From positions 434,001 through 498,000 of the forward strand of contig NZ_BMXS01000001.1 in NCBI RefSeq assembly GCF_014651875.1: a DNA stretch of 64,000 bases. Reading direction: 5' to 3'. The DNA is from Litchfieldella qijiaojingensis (lineage in GTDB: Bacteria > Pseudomonadota > Gammaproteobacteria > Pseudomonadales > Halomonadaceae). Under the pieces are notes generated by a model, which did no database searches, was not told where the DNA came from, and saw only the letters and a list, made by a program, of their open reading frames with translations. Each line of letters opens with the position of its first letter. Positions within the stretch are counted from its first letter, which is position 1. A program made the position numbers and the translations under genes. This document shows, piece by piece, positions 47,157 to 56,269 of the stretch.

Positions 47157-48284
47157 ATCCAAGGCTCGGCAATCGGCACTCGACCAGCCGATCTCTATTT
47201 CCTGTCCCGGCCGCAAGACACCATGACCCTCGGCATTAGGAGTCTTGATAATGAACTCGTCGTTGCCACAAACCGACAGGCGAGTGCGCAGGTGGTCACC
47301 CAGGTAGATCACCTCCTGCACCTTGGCGGTAAAGCAGTTGTCAGGCAGAGCGCTCCCGTCTCGAATGATGCTCACTCGCTCCGGCCGCAACGACAGTGTG
47401 GTCCTGGAGCCAACTCCGCCTACCGCTACAGGCTTGGCACGCACTACATCGCCGCTGTCCAGCCGCACCGAGCACACATCCCCTACCCTCTCGACGACCT
47501 CGCCCTGCAGACGATTGTTCTCACCGATGAAATAGGCCACGAAGGCGTTCTCGGGTTCTTCGTAGAGAGCGTCGGGGGCAGCAAGCTGTTGCACCACGCC
47601 ATCGTTGAATACCGCGATGCGGTCCGACATGGTCAATGCTTCGGTCTGGTCGTGGGTAACATAGATCATGGTCACACCGAGACTCGCGTGGATGCGCTTG
47701 ATCTCGTATTGCATTTCTTCGCGGAGATTCTTGTCCAAAGCACCCAACGGCTCGTCCATCAATACCAGCTCGGGCTCGAAGACCAGAGCGCGAGCCAGGG
47801 CGACGCGCTGCTGCTGACCACCGGAAAGTTGGGCCGGGCGACGATCACCAAAATCCTCCAGTCGAACCATCGCCAAGGCACGCTGAACTTTCTGCTTGAC
47901 TTCTTCCTTGGAGAGATGACGAACCTCAAGGGGAAAGGCGAGGTTTTCCGCCACCGTCATGTGCGGGAACAAGGCATAGTTCTGGAATACCATGCCGATG
48001 CCTCGCTTGTGAGGCGGCAGGCCACTGATCGGATTGCCTTTCAGCAGGATTTCACCATGGGTGGGCGTCTCGAAACCGGCCATCATCATCAGGCAAGTGG
48101 TCTTGCCCGACCCGGAAGGGCCGAGCAAGGTCACGAACTCGCCCTTGCGGATATCCAGATTGAAGTCCTTGACGACCAGCTCGACGCCGTCATAACTCTT
48201 CTGGACATTGGTAAAACGGGCAAAACACGTGTCGTCGGACACAGCATCCCGCGTGAGGGTGGCAGCTTCGAGAGTCTGGGTCAT
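47151..48284 (-). CDS. Polyamine-type ABC transporter ATP-binding protein (PotA-like)
   Basis: The 377-residue ATPase shows Walker A LLGPSGSGKTTCL, the Q loop, the signature LSGGQQQRVALARALVF, Walker B LVLMDEPLGALD and the H-loop VTHDQTEALTMSD. A C-terminal TOBE domain (about 290-370) is present, as in PotA/PotG. It is the first gene of the cassette, with its own upstream region of about 280 bp shared with a divergent gene of unknown function. Confidence 0.93.
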   Translation of the reverse strand: MTQTLEAATLTRDAVSDDTCFARFTNVQKSYDGVELVVKDFNLDIRKGEFVTLLGPSGSGKTTCLMMMAGFETPTHGEILLKGNPISGLPPHKRGIGMVFQNYALFPHMTVAENLAFPLEVRHLSKEEVKQKVQRALAMVRLEDFGDRRPAQLSGGQQQRVALARALVFEPELVLMDEPLGALDKNLREEMQYEIKRIHASLGVTMIYVTHDQTEALTMSDRIAVFNDGVVQQLAAPDALYEEPENAFVAYFIGENNRLQGEVVERVGDVCSVRLDSGDVVRAKPVAVGGVGSRTTLSLRPERVSIIRDGSALPDNCFTAKVQEVIYLGDHLRTRLSVCGNDEFIIKTPNAEGHGVLRPGQEIEIGWSSADCRALDA

Positions 48285-48567
48285 TCAACTTTCCTGTGCG
48301 TAGCTAATTAAAGTGATTGTCGTTCTTGTCGCGGCGTGCGATCCCTAGGCGGGTATCATCATGTAATCGTTGTTTTCCAGTTGTCTCGACCTTAATAAGA
48401 AAGGGTTCGTGGCCACAAGTCCCAGAAAGGATAAGCACCGTTGAATGGCGCGACTGTATCGAGACAGCATTTCCGTTATGTGGCGACTCGCGCATGCGCC
48501 TCGACGACATCTTCCTTTTATGAGAATGTACCCGGCAAACTACCGACTGTCCCTCAAAGGAGAGCAC

Positions 48568-49071
48568 ATGGACGCGTCGCCCCTCATTGCCGAATACCGT
48601 CGCTGGCTGGTCTTCCAACGCCAGGAGCAGCTCAGCCAGGAGCATCGTGGCGCTTCCGAGCGCCTTGCCCAGGCCGGCGCCGTGGCAACACGGGTCACCG
48701 ACGCCTATCGCAACATGGCCGACAAGGGTGCAAAGGAAGGCGCGTGCTACCGCACGCTATTCCTGCGCCAGCGTAACAGCGGCGATGTGCTGCCTTGCGA
48801 GGGCTGGCTGTTCGTGCGTCGTGTGCTCGCCGAAGGTGGTACCACTCGCGTTCGAGCCAGCCTGCTAGAGACCTTCACGCTAGAAGACGGCATTATCACT
48901 CCCGGCAGCCAACCAGCTACGAAGATTACCTTGGAAATCTTCGACGAATTGCTGGTGGAAAAGTCGATGTCCACGTCATGCCGTGTCGATCGTATCGATT
49001 CAAGCGGCGACACTCGTTTTATCACGCTCCTCGATGCCGTACGAGGCGACCTTCAACAATATATGAAATAA
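48568..49071 (+). CDS. Hypothetical protein (167 aa)
   Basis: The ATG at 48568 follows AAAGGAGAGCAC, a strong ribosome site. The frame is open further upstream but without a better start. I do not recognise the family. There is no signal peptide, membrane helix or cofactor motif. The N-terminal 60 residues look helical and charged (EYRRWLVFQRQEQLSQEH). The C-terminal half looks like mixed beta-strands. Codon use is like the neighbours. It lies 4 bp upstream of the MFS gene and is probably co-transcribed with it. Confidence 0.75.
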   Translation: MDASPLIAEYRRWLVFQRQEQLSQEHRGASERLAQAGAVATRVTDAYRNMADKGAKEGACYRTLFLRQRNSGDVLPCEGWLFVRRVLAEGGTTRVRASLLETFTLEDGIITPGSQPATKITLEIFDELLVEKSMSTSCRVDRIDSSGDTRFITLLDAVRGDLQQYMK

Positions 49072-49075
49072 ATAA

Positions 49076-50323
49076 ATGCCTACGACGCGCGAAGGGTTGC
49101 AGTCCGCTTCACCATCCGGGAGACAGACAGTCAAACCGATCGTCGGATTCCTGTTACTGATGGTGTTGGTCGGGCTCAATCTACGGCCGGCGCTTTCTTC
49201 CCTGGCGCCGCTTTTGACCCGTCTGCAACAGGACACTGGACTTCCCCCACTGGGCATCGGAGCCCTAACCACCTTGCCCGTGCTCTGTCTGGGGATCTTC
49301 GCACCTCTCGCGCCGTGGCTCGCGAAGCGCCTGGGTTCGGAAAGGACCCTGTCGCTGGCGCTATTGGTACTCGCTAGCGCGCTGCTATGGCGGGCCAGCC
49401 ACGATGCCTGGCGGCTCTTTTCGGGGACTCTGCTGGTCGGGGCAGCAATCGGCGTCAGTGGCAGCCTGCTGCCGGCCTTGGTCAAACGCGAATTGCCTCG
49501 CGGAGCCGACCTGATGACCGGCGTCTACACCATGGCGCTCTGCCTTGGAGGGGCCCTTGGCGCCGGTCTTAGCATCCCCCTGGCCGACTGGTTCGGTGAT
49601 TGGCGTTGGGGTTTGGCCAGTTGGAGTCTGGTGGCCTTGATTGCCTTGATCGCTTGGCGGGTACGCATGCCTCACCCCAGGCCCAGGCATGAGCCCAGCG
49701 CGGCAAAGCCACCACGCGTAAGACTGGTAACCGCCCCTCTGGCCTGGCAGGTCACTGGCCTGATGGGATCGCAATCTTCGCTTGCCTACATCGTCTTCGG
49801 CTGGCTACCGGTCTTACTGCAACGTCGTGGCTTGAGCGAGGCAGAAGCCGGCTGGTTGTTGGCGGTATCGGTCATGGCACAATTGATCTCCGCCTTGGGT
49901 GCCCCTTGGCTGGCCAGGATGGGACGGGATCAGCGTCCAGCCATCCTGTTGGTCATCACCGCTACGGCTAGTGGTCTGCTGCTGTTGTTGGTCGGGCCGC
50001 TGGCATGGCGATGGGCAGGCGTCATTCTGCTTGGCCTCGGCCAGGGTGGCAGCTTCAGCCTGGCCCTGACCCTGATCGTGCTGCGTACCGGTGATTCACG
50101 CCTGGCCGGCAAGCTATCCGGCATGGCCCAAGGGCTCGGCTATACTCTGGCCGCCACGGGGCCGCTGGGTGTCGGTTTGCTGCTGCAATTCGGCGCCAGC
50201 CTGACCACGATCTGCACCGTACTGATGCTCGTCTGTATCGTTGCTGCCACTTTCGCCCTGTTCGCCGGACGAAATCGCCGCCTGGAACTGGACGCCCAGG
50301 GGCGGCTGGTGACCCGGGGATGA
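49076..50323 (+). CDS. CynX/NimT-family MFS transporter
   Basis: The 415-residue inner-membrane protein has about twelve helices. The first helix region VGLNLRPALSSLAPLLTRLQ and the following TGLPPLGIGALTTLPVLCLG are the signature of the CynX (cyanate) group of the major facilitator superfamily. GVYTMALCLGGALGAGLSIP and SLAYIVFGWLPVLLQRRGLS are further family stretches. Its substrate is unknown. The start has no clear ribosome site and sits 4 bp after the preceding stop, so coupling with the upstream gene is likely. Confidence 0.87.
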   Translation: MPTTREGLQSASPSGRQTVKPIVGFLLLMVLVGLNLRPALSSLAPLLTRLQQDTGLPPLGIGALTTLPVLCLGIFAPLAPWLAKRLGSERTLSLALLVLASALLWRASHDAWRLFSGTLLVGAAIGVSGSLLPALVKRELPRGADLMTGVYTMALCLGGALGAGLSIPLADWFGDWRWGLASWSLVALIALIAWRVRMPHPRPRHEPSAAKPPRVRLVTAPLAWQVTGLMGSQSSLAYIVFGWLPVLLQRRGLSEAEAGWLLAVSVMAQLISALGAPWLARMGRDQRPAILLVITATASGLLLLLVGPLAWRWAGVILLGLGQGGSFSLALTLIVLRTGDSRLAGKLSGMAQGLGYTLAATGPLGVGLLLQFGASLTTICTVLMLVCIVAATFALFAGRNRRLELDAQGRLVTRG

Positions 50324-50340
50324 TGCCTCGATCGAGGCAT
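50323..50340. repeat. Perfect 18-bp palindrome between convergent genes
   Basis: ATGCCTCGATCGAGGCAT begins at the last base of the MFS stop codon and ends 2 bp before the hipA stop. As RNA it would form a hairpin from either strand. It lacks a T tract, so termination is plausible but unproven. Confidence 0.45.
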
Positions 50341-50341
50341 A

Positions 50342-51613
50342 TCACACCAACTGCTTCGCCATCTCCGCGACCACCACATACCGAATCTGGCGCAGCAAGC
50401 GTGCCTCGCCGGCACTCACAGGCGCCTCGCCCGCTATAGCCTCTTCGATCAGCGCATCCGCCTTGGCGACAATGGTGGTCGCCAACTCCTTGACGATGCG
50501 CTCTCCCAGTTTCGCCGGCAGCCCCAGAGCGAGCCCGGCATTCAGGACATCTTCCCGACGGACTTCCGAGAAACGTCGCGCGGTCCCCAATGGCCACGTC
50601 AAGGTGACATTCGACCAATCACCGGGCGGTTGATGGTAAACCGTCGTGCACAGCAAATCGTAGAACGGCGCCAGTTCATAGCCCCGGGGTGTCGCAAAAA
50701 AGGAGAGGTTCTTCAAATGGGCGTCGTCATTGCCCACCAGTAGGTTGAAGACCAGCCACCGGAACAGGCTCATGCGCGCCTGCGCCTTGCGCCCGCACAA
50801 GTCGATCGCCCTTGCCAGGGTGGGCAGTCGCGCACCCTGATACTTGAAGACCTTGTCCAAGGAAAGAAGCTGGCAGGCATCGATGACATGACGCCTGTCG
50901 ACCCCGCCCTCCTTGTGGTGACGAGCACGATCGAAACGCTCCACCAGATAGACGCTTTGTGGCACGCAACGCCGCTTGGTCTCGGGCACCGACAACCCCA
51001 AACGATGGGCCAGCTGCATGACGAACCACTCATTGACCACCGTATGCGGCCAATGCTCGGTATCGGGATGATCCGGCTTGAGAATATGGGTGGAGGCTCT
51101 CTGTCCCACCGGCTCCCACAGCTGATCTTCCTCGACCACTACCGGCAGCTTGTGTTGCGCCCCCGCCAGCGACATGCGCTTGGGCGCACCGGCCACCAAC
51201 GATACCCTTGGTAGCGCTCCGATACGCCGGGAGAGCGTCTTGTCGTCCAAGGGGCGCAACTCACCCGTCGCCGGTTCCTCCTCCTGCGGCAGGAGCGTCA
51301 GGGCACCCGCCGACTCGGCACCGTAAAAGGCCAACAGACCGAAGGCATCCTGCTGAGCGATCCCGGCATCCCTGGCCAGTAACTCGCGCAGCCCCTCCTC
51401 AGGCAATAGATTGTCGAAGTACCACTGCACGGGGCGTTGATCCGCCCCATCGACAATCGTGCCTTGCGCCCTCGGGAGCCCTGGCGACAGATCGAAGGCA
51501 TCATCGCTCGCTCGCCACTCAGGGGAGTAGTCAAATCGCCACAAACCCTTGAGACTGGACAGCTCACCGATACGTGTGTCGTTGAACCAGACAGTGAGTG
51601 TCCGTCGTGTCAT
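50342..51613 (-). CDS. hipA: HipA-family serine/threonine kinase toxin
   Basis: The 423-residue protein is the toxin of a type II pair. E. coli HipA inactivates glutamyl-tRNA synthetase by phosphorylation and gives persistence. The N-terminal beta domain (WFNDTRIGELS) is followed by the P-loop-like segment KRMSLAGAQHK (residues 145-155, with Ser148 at the place of the autophosphorylated Ser). The catalytic LLVGNDDAHLKNLSFF and the metal-binding APFYDLLCT are near residues 290-320. Key residues look intact. It overlaps hipB by ATGA. The target in this organism is unknown. Confidence 0.92.
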   Translation of the reverse strand: MTRRTLTVWFNDTRIGELSSLKGLWRFDYSPEWRASDDAFDLSPGLPRAQGTIVDGADQRPVQWYFDNLLPEEGLRELLARDAGIAQQDAFGLLAFYGAESAGALTLLPQEEEPATGELRPLDDKTLSRRIGALPRVSLVAGAPKRMSLAGAQHKLPVVVEEDQLWEPVGQRASTHILKPDHPDTEHWPHTVVNEWFVMQLAHRLGLSVPETKRRCVPQSVYLVERFDRARHHKEGGVDRRHVIDACQLLSLDKVFKYQGARLPTLARAIDLCGRKAQARMSLFRWLVFNLLVGNDDAHLKNLSFFATPRGYELAPFYDLLCTTVYHQPPGDWSNVTLTWPLGTARRFSEVRREDVLNAGLALGLPAKLGERIVKELATTIVAKADALIEEAIAGEAPVSAGEARLLRQIRYVVVAEMAKQLV

Positions 51614-51864
51614 GGTCGACCATTCCGGTCAGAGTCAGCTTCCGGTTCATCCGGCAGTTCCAGGATCAGCGTGATCCCCAGTTCATCGAGCAGCCGCAGC
51701 ACCTTGCCCAACTGCACCGTTGGCTTGCCATGCTCCACATCACGGAGAAACACATGTGAGGCCCCCAGGATCGATGCCATATCCTCCTGGCGTATTCCCT
51801 GCTCACGCCGAACCTTCTTCGCCACCTCACCAATAGTCACAACGTTGGTCACCGGAATACGCAC
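51610..51864 (-). CDS. hipB: HipB-family Xre-type antitoxin and repressor
   Basis: The 84-residue protein contains an Xre helix-turn-helix: IGEVAKKVRREQGIRQEDMA then ILGASHVFLRDVEHGKPTVQ, ending with LGKVLRLLDELGITLILEL, which is typical of HipB-like antitoxins. It should neutralise HipA and repress the operon by binding the palindromes just upstream. It overlaps hipA by 4 bp, antitoxin first, as usual. Confidence 0.92.
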   Translation of the reverse strand: MRIPVTNVVTIGEVAKKVRREQGIRQEDMASILGASHVFLRDVEHGKPTVQLGKVLRLLDELGITLILELPDEPEADSDRNGRP

Positions 51865-51895
51865 CGTCTTCCTCCCCGATATCCAGCAACACCAG

Positions 51896-51920
51896 AAAAC
51901 GAAACCATAGTTTCGTTTTT
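51896..51920. promoter_or_regulatory. hipBA operator copy 1
   Basis: AAAACGAAA, six bases, then TTTCG with a T-rich end form a near-perfect palindrome, 32 bp before the hipB start codon. It is the first of three related copies whose left ends are exactly 50 bp apart. Confidence 0.75.
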
Positions 51921-51945
51921 ACAGCATCCTTGCTCAAATCACCAG

Positions 51946-51969
51946 AAAACGAAAGTACAGCTTCGATTC
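51946..51969. promoter_or_regulatory. hipBA operator copy 2
   Basis: AAAACGAAA with a weaker right arm (CTTCGATTC), exactly 50 bp from copy 1. The longer string ACCAGAAAACGAAA is shared with copy 1, so a duplication is likely. Confidence 0.65.
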
Positions 51970-51995
51970 TTTCCCATCTACCCACTTCAGATGGA

Positions 51996-52021
51996 AAAAC
52001 GAAATCACAGTTTCGATTTTT
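51996..52021. promoter_or_regulatory. hipBA operator copy 3
   Basis: AAAACGAAA, six bases, then TTTCGATTTTT, exactly 50 bp beyond copy 2. The palindrome is nearly as good as in copy 1. Confidence 0.7.
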
Positions 52022-52092
52022 CATTGCCTAGCCAAGCGGTGGCTTCGCTTCGCTGTTTAACTAGCTTTCCCGCCGAGCAGTTCTTTACTTCC

Positions 52093-53139
52093 TTATTCTT
52101 CGTGGGATTCGAGCATCTTCCATGGCAAGCTCTGCCCTGCCATCAGCGGCACAATCTCATCGTCGGCATACGCCAGGGACTCGGGGAGAGTCCACTCCTG
52201 CCGCAACAGGGTAATCTGGCTGTCATTGCGTGGCAGTCCGTAGAAATCGGGGCCGAAGTGGCTCGCGAAGCCTTCGAGCTTGTCGAGCGCTCCGACCTGG
52301 TCGAAGGCGGTGGCGTAGAGCTCGATCGCTGCCGGGGCGGTGAAGGCGCCGGCGCACCCGCAGGCAGACTCCTTGGCGCCGCGTGCATGGGGGGCACTGT
52401 CGGTACCGAGGAAGAACTTGTGGCTGCCCGAGGTTGCCGCCTCCAGCAATGCATGGCGATGGGTCTCACGCTTGAGCACTGGCAGGCAGAAGTAATGCGG
52501 ACGAATCCCCCCCACCAGCATGTGGTTACGGTTGAACAGAAGATGGTGGGCGGTGATAGTGGCAGCGACATTGGCCGGCGCCTGTTGTACGAACGCCACC
52601 GCATCGGCGGTGGTGATATGCTCGAACACCACACGCAGTTCGGGGAAGCGCTCCAGCAAGGGCTTCATCACTCGCTCGATGAATTCTGCCTCACGGTCGA
52701 AAATATCGATCTCGGGGCTGGTCACCTCGCCATGCACCAGTAACGGCATGCCCACCTCAGCCATGGTTTCGATGACCGAATCGCAGTGGCGAATGTCAGT
52801 GACTCCCGAATCGGAATTGGTTGTCGCTCCGGCCGGATACAGCTTGACGCCGTGCACGATACCACTGTCCTTGGCGCGCTCGATTTCCTCGGCAGGCGTC
52901 TTGTCGGTGAGATAAAGCGTCATCAGCGGCTCGAAATCGCTGTCGTCGGGTACGGCCGCCAGAATCCGCTCACGATAGGACACCGCTTGGTCGGTGGTAG
53001 TCACCGGCGGTGTCAGGTTGGGCATGATGATGGCACGGCCGAACTGGCGAGCACTATAGGGCACCACAGAACGCAACGGTTCGCCATCGCGTACGTGCAG
53101 GTGCCAATCATCGGGTTGGGTCAAGGTAATCTGGTCCAC
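52093..53139 (-). CDS. pyrC: Dihydroorotase
   Basis: The 348-residue enzyme closes carbamoyl aspartate to dihydroorotate in pyrimidine synthesis. The zinc motif [10 protein letters not shown] (His-x-His) is at residues 10-19. The carboxylated Lys lies in [18 protein letters not shown] near residue 100, then [18 protein letters not shown] and the catalytic Asp in LGTDSAPH near residue 248. Length and sequence match the class II type of E. coli PyrC (348). It is transcribed alone, downstream of a 223-bp gap. Confidence 0.97.
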   Translation of the reverse strand: MDQITLTQPDDWHLHVRDGEPLRSVVPYSARQFGRAIIMPNLTPPVTTTDQAVSYRERILAAVPDDSDFEPLMTLYLTDKTPAEEIERAKDSGIVHGVKLYPAGATTNSDSGVTDIRHCDSVIETMAEVGMPLLVHGEVTSPEIDIFDREAEFIERVMKPLLERFPELRVVFEHITTADAVAFVQQAPANVAATITAHHLLFNRNHMLVGGIRPHYFCLPVLKRETHRHALLEAATSGSHKFFLGTDSAPHARGAKESACGCAGAFTAPAAIELYATAFDQVGALDKLEGFASHFGPDFYGLPRNDSQITLLRQEWTLPESLAYADDEIVPLMAGQSLPWKMLESHEE

Positions 53140-53287
53140 GGTACAGGCCCTTGTCGAACGGAAACTGTCGATTGAAATGTTCGATCGCCAGTATACCGGC
53201 TAACGCCATACGATGCGGCCCCATCTCCCTGTCCAGTCCAGGATATGACGATAATCCCTGACCGCCATGCATCATGACCCAGTGGGA

Positions 53288-53322
53288 GTTCAGTTCACTG
53301 AACGATGGCGCCGACAGGCGCC
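53288..53322. repeat. Two adjacent inverted repeats upstream of pyrC
   Basis: GTTCAGT-TC-ACTGAAC (53288-53303) is followed by GGCGCC-GACA-GGCGCC (53307-53322). They lie in the 223-bp gap between the beta-CASP gene end and the pyrC start, both on the minus strand. The second could end the upstream transcript but lacks a T tract. The first could be an operator. Function is unknown. Confidence 0.4.
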
Positions 53323-53362
53323 CTGAGACGACCGAGTGGCCACAGCGGCCACAGCTATCGTC

Positions 53363-54787
53363 TTATCCCGGTATCACCACTTCCAACTTGTGCCCATGCT
53401 CGATGGCCATGGCCAATAGTGCCCGCTTCAGACCCTGTTTGGCTTCGGAGTCGCCATGCACCAACCGGATTTCCCGGGGCCAACGCTTCATGCGGCGAAT
53501 AAAATTCAACAAATCGCGTTGATCTGCATGTGCCGAATAACCTCCCAGGCTCTCGACACCAGCGCGCACGGTATAGCGCGTGCCTTCCAGCTCCACCCAA
53601 CCGCCTTTCGGGCCATATTGCTGAATGACACGTCCCGGCGTACCCGCTGCCTGGTAGCCGACGAACAGCACATTGTGACGAGGCTCCTTCAGCATCGCCT
53701 TCAAATAGTTGACGATACGCCCGCCTGCCGCCATGCCACTTGCCGCGATGACCACCGCCGGACGCAGGCTCTCAGCCAGATAGGCCACCGTACGTTCGTG
53801 CTCCCCATGCGAGTTAACGGTATAAAGGCTATCGAAATCCAGCGGATGGCGCCCGGCACGCATTCGACGGTGGGCTTCTTCATTCCAGAACGGCTCCAGC
53901 TCGCGGTAGACACGGGTAAAGCGCGAAGCGAGCGGTGAGTCGACGATGATCTCGAGGCGCTTCCAGTGCGCTGCCGAATCATCCCCCTTTTCACGGGCGC
54001 GGTGAATGATGCCTTCGAGTTCGTAGAGCAGCTCCTGAGTTCGACCGATACTGAACGCCGGGATCAGCACTGTACCGCCATCAGCCAAAGCCCGCTCGAT
54101 AGCGGCCTGCAGGCGCTGCCGACGGTGACGGCGACCTTCGTGATGCCGACTTCCGTAGGTACTTTCCAATACCACTACGTCAGCACCATGCGGCGACTCT
54201 GGCGCCGACAGTAATGGTGAATACGGCGCCCCCAAGTCGCCGGAAAACACCACGCGGCGCGATAGCCGGCTCCGTTTGTCGAAGACATCCACCTCGACAT
54301 AAGCCGATCCCAGGATATGGCCGGCACGACGCAACTTGACCTTGACCAAACGGTGGGCATCATCCAGCAGTACATGCCACGCTCGATATTCCAAGGGTAC
54401 GATCTGCCTGTCGACCCTCGCCAGAAAGCGCTCGATCAAATCACGATCCTGGGTAAAGCCCACACGAAGCGCGTCCTCGATCACCAGCGGCAGCAACTTC
54501 GCCGAGGGATGGCTGCACAGGATCGGCCCTTCGAAACCGGCGGCAAACAGGTAGGGCAAGCGGCCGATATGATCGATATGCACATGGGTGACGACCAGAG
54601 CGAGGACACCTTGCAGCGAGAACTCGATGCGGTGGCGCGCCAGGCCATCCTCGCCGCTACCGGCCTCATCGCCCTGGAACAGGCCGCAATCGACCAGTAA
54701 CGAGCGAGTATCGTCGACATGCAACTGATGACAACTGCCAGTGACGCCATCCACGGCGCCATGATGGGTAAAGCGTAGGTCCTGCAT
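53363..54787 (-). CDS. Metallo-beta-lactamase/beta-CASP family hydrolase
   Basis: The 474-residue protein starts at ATG 54787, which has AAGGAG six bases upstream. A TTG two codons earlier is less likely. The metal site is THVHIDHIGRLP near residue 70, and DCGLFQG and SGDLGAPYSP complete the fold. The beta-CASP part shows VVVLESTYGSRHHEG, IPAFSIGRTQELLYELE, ASGMAAGGRIVNYLK and the terminal GYSAHADQRDLL. This family (CPSF-73-like) contains RNA endo- and exonucleases, so an RNA-processing role is likely. The substrate is not known. Confidence 0.9.
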   Translation of the reverse strand: MQDLRFTHHGAVDGVTGSCHQLHVDDTRSLLVDCGLFQGDEAGSGEDGLARHRIEFSLQGVLALVVTHVHIDHIGRLPYLFAAGFEGPILCSHPSAKLLPLVIEDALRVGFTQDRDLIERFLARVDRQIVPLEYRAWHVLLDDAHRLVKVKLRRAGHILGSAYVEVDVFDKRSRLSRRVVFSGDLGAPYSPLLSAPESPHGADVVVLESTYGSRHHEGRRHRRQRLQAAIERALADGGTVLIPAFSIGRTQELLYELEGIIHRAREKGDDSAAHWKRLEIIVDSPLASRFTRVYRELEPFWNEEAHRRMRAGRHPLDFDSLYTVNSHGEHERTVAYLAESLRPAVVIAASGMAAGGRIVNYLKAMLKEPRHNVLFVGYQAAGTPGRVIQQYGPKGGWVELEGTRYTVRAGVESLGGYSAHADQRDLLNFIRRMKRWPREIRLVHGDSEAKQGLKRALLAMAIEHGHKLEVVIPG

Positions 54788-54890
54788 GGCCAACTCCTTT
54801 TGGCGATAGACGAAGGCTCAAGAATAATCGATCGACGCTATTCACTACGCTATCGAAAGCGCTCGGTTTGTTATTTATTTCCAAGAAACG

Positions 54891-54911
54891 AAAAAGGCTC
54901 CCGAAGGAGCC
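54891..54911 (-). terminator. Rho-independent terminator with UUCG tetraloop
   Basis: On the minus strand GGCTCC-TTCG-GGAGCC is followed by TTTTTC. It lies 18 bp after the O-antigen ligase stop. Confidence 0.9.
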
Positions 54912-54928
54912 TAACACCAGGATATTCA

Positions 54929-56269
54929 TCAAAGTCGACGTGGCCTTATCGTCAGCGTCTTGTCGGTGTGTGCCGCCAAGTACTTTTCTCCCTCTCGCTT
55001 CAATACCGCCCAACAGCCAATACATAATCCCAAATAACCGCTCAAGCCACGCACGTCGCGCAGCATCGACTGCGTCAGGCCGAAATCGATAAAGGCAATC
55101 GGGATCATCAAGCCAGCCACGGCGAGCGCACGCTCCCCTGCGCTGGCTTGACTCAGCCTCCGAGCGAACAACACCAGCGGCACGCCATACAGCATAGCCA
55201 GCGTCGCCAGGCCCAATATACCGCGTCGGGCAGCGGTATCGATGATATCGCTATGCAGCTGATCATATTGGCTGACGTCGGGGTGTAGTATACCTTTGGC
55301 CACGAGGGCATCCCTTGCCTCCTGAACCCCTCCCTCTCCCCAGCCCGCCAACGGCCGCTGCAGAAACAACTGCCAGCCGCCTCGCCACATTTCAAACCGC
55401 AAGCCTATCGAAGTCGACCTGTTTTCCTCGCTCCAGTAGTCATGTACATCGCTGAACGCCTCGGCCACGCGATGACTGACCCCGGACTGTGGCAAGACCA
55501 CGACAAACGCCAACAGCAATACTGCCGAACTTAGTGCCCAGCGCCAGCGCCACAACAGGGCGGCGTTCACTACATCGCGATACCCTCGCCAGACCAGCAA
55601 CAATAGTAATGGGGCCGCCACCCATCCTCCGCGAGTGCCGGAGAGTAACGACGCCAATATGCCCGCCAACGCCGCCACGAATGCCAGCCGCAGCCAGCCC
55701 CATCGACCCGCTAAGGACCGACTGCTCAGCCATAACGCCGCCATCAGCGATATCACGCCCAGCAACAAGGACAAATTGCCGAATGGAATGGCATTCATGT
55801 CATTGCTGGCACGGTGCACCCCCAGGACTAGCCGTTCGAACAATGCAATGCCGCCAGCCGCCAGCGCACCACAACCAATGCCTAGCCACCAGAGATACGG
55901 CGAGGGGCGGAAGCAACGTAGCCACACCAGCAACAGCGCGGCCAGTATTGGCCATAACGGCAAGGCCACACCCTGACTTCCCTCGCCCACCGGCCAGTGA
56001 CCGGTTCGCCACACATCCCACAGCCACAGCCCACCATAGCCCAGCAGTGCCAGACACCACCAGCCATCCTCCGCATCCAAGCGACGCAGGCGATCACCGA
56101 CACCCGAGCCACATAGCCAGCCAGCCAACACCACCCCTGCCGCCACTAACGGAATCACGGCATAGCCCCACGGCACCACGATCAGCAGAGCCGCGAATGC
56201 AAACAGCAACCAGGTGTTTACCCGCTGCCAGACCGTAGAAAGGGACATCGAATCACTCATTATCACCAA
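54929..56269 (-). CDS. O-antigen ligase/polymerase-like membrane protein
   Basis: The 446-residue protein has ten or more hydrophobic segments and the Wzy_C-type periplasmic loop. In that loop are LLSGTRGGWVAAPLLLLLV, RFEMWRGGWQLFLQRPLAGW and DQLHSDIIDTAARRGILGLA (the conserved Arg and His of WaaL-type ligases). Such proteins join a polysaccharide to lipid A core or polymerise it. A ligase, a Wzy polymerase and related protein O-glycosylases cannot be told apart from sequence. It ends at a strong terminator. The first ATG has several in-frame alternatives (residue 4 or 8). Confidence 0.82.
   Translation of the reverse strand: MVIMSDSMSLSTVWQRVNTWLLFAFAALLIVVPWGYAVIPLVAAGVVLAGWLCGSGVGDRLRRLDAEDGWWCLALLGYGGLWLWDVWRTGHWPVGEGSQGVALPLWPILAALLLVWLRCFRPSPYLWWLGIGCGALAAGGIALFERLVLGVHRASNDMNAIPFGNLSLLLGVISLMAALWLSSRSLAGRWGWLRLAFVAALAGILASLLSGTRGGWVAAPLLLLLVWRGYRDVVNAALLWRWRWALSSAVLLLAFVVVLPQSGVSHRVAEAFSDVHDYWSEENRSTSIGLRFEMWRGGWQLFLQRPLAGWGEGGVQEARDALVAKGILHPDVSQYDQLHSDIIDTAARRGILGLATLAMLYGVPLVLFARRLSQASAGERALAVAGLMIPIAFIDFGLTQSMLRDVRGLSGYLGLCIGCWAVLKREGEKYLAAHTDKTLTIRPRRL

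Noticed and set aside
51896-52021. Evenly spaced repeats upstream of hipB considered as a CRISPR-like array
   Set aside because: Only three units, each palindromic and short, next to an Xre antitoxin gene; operators explain them better.
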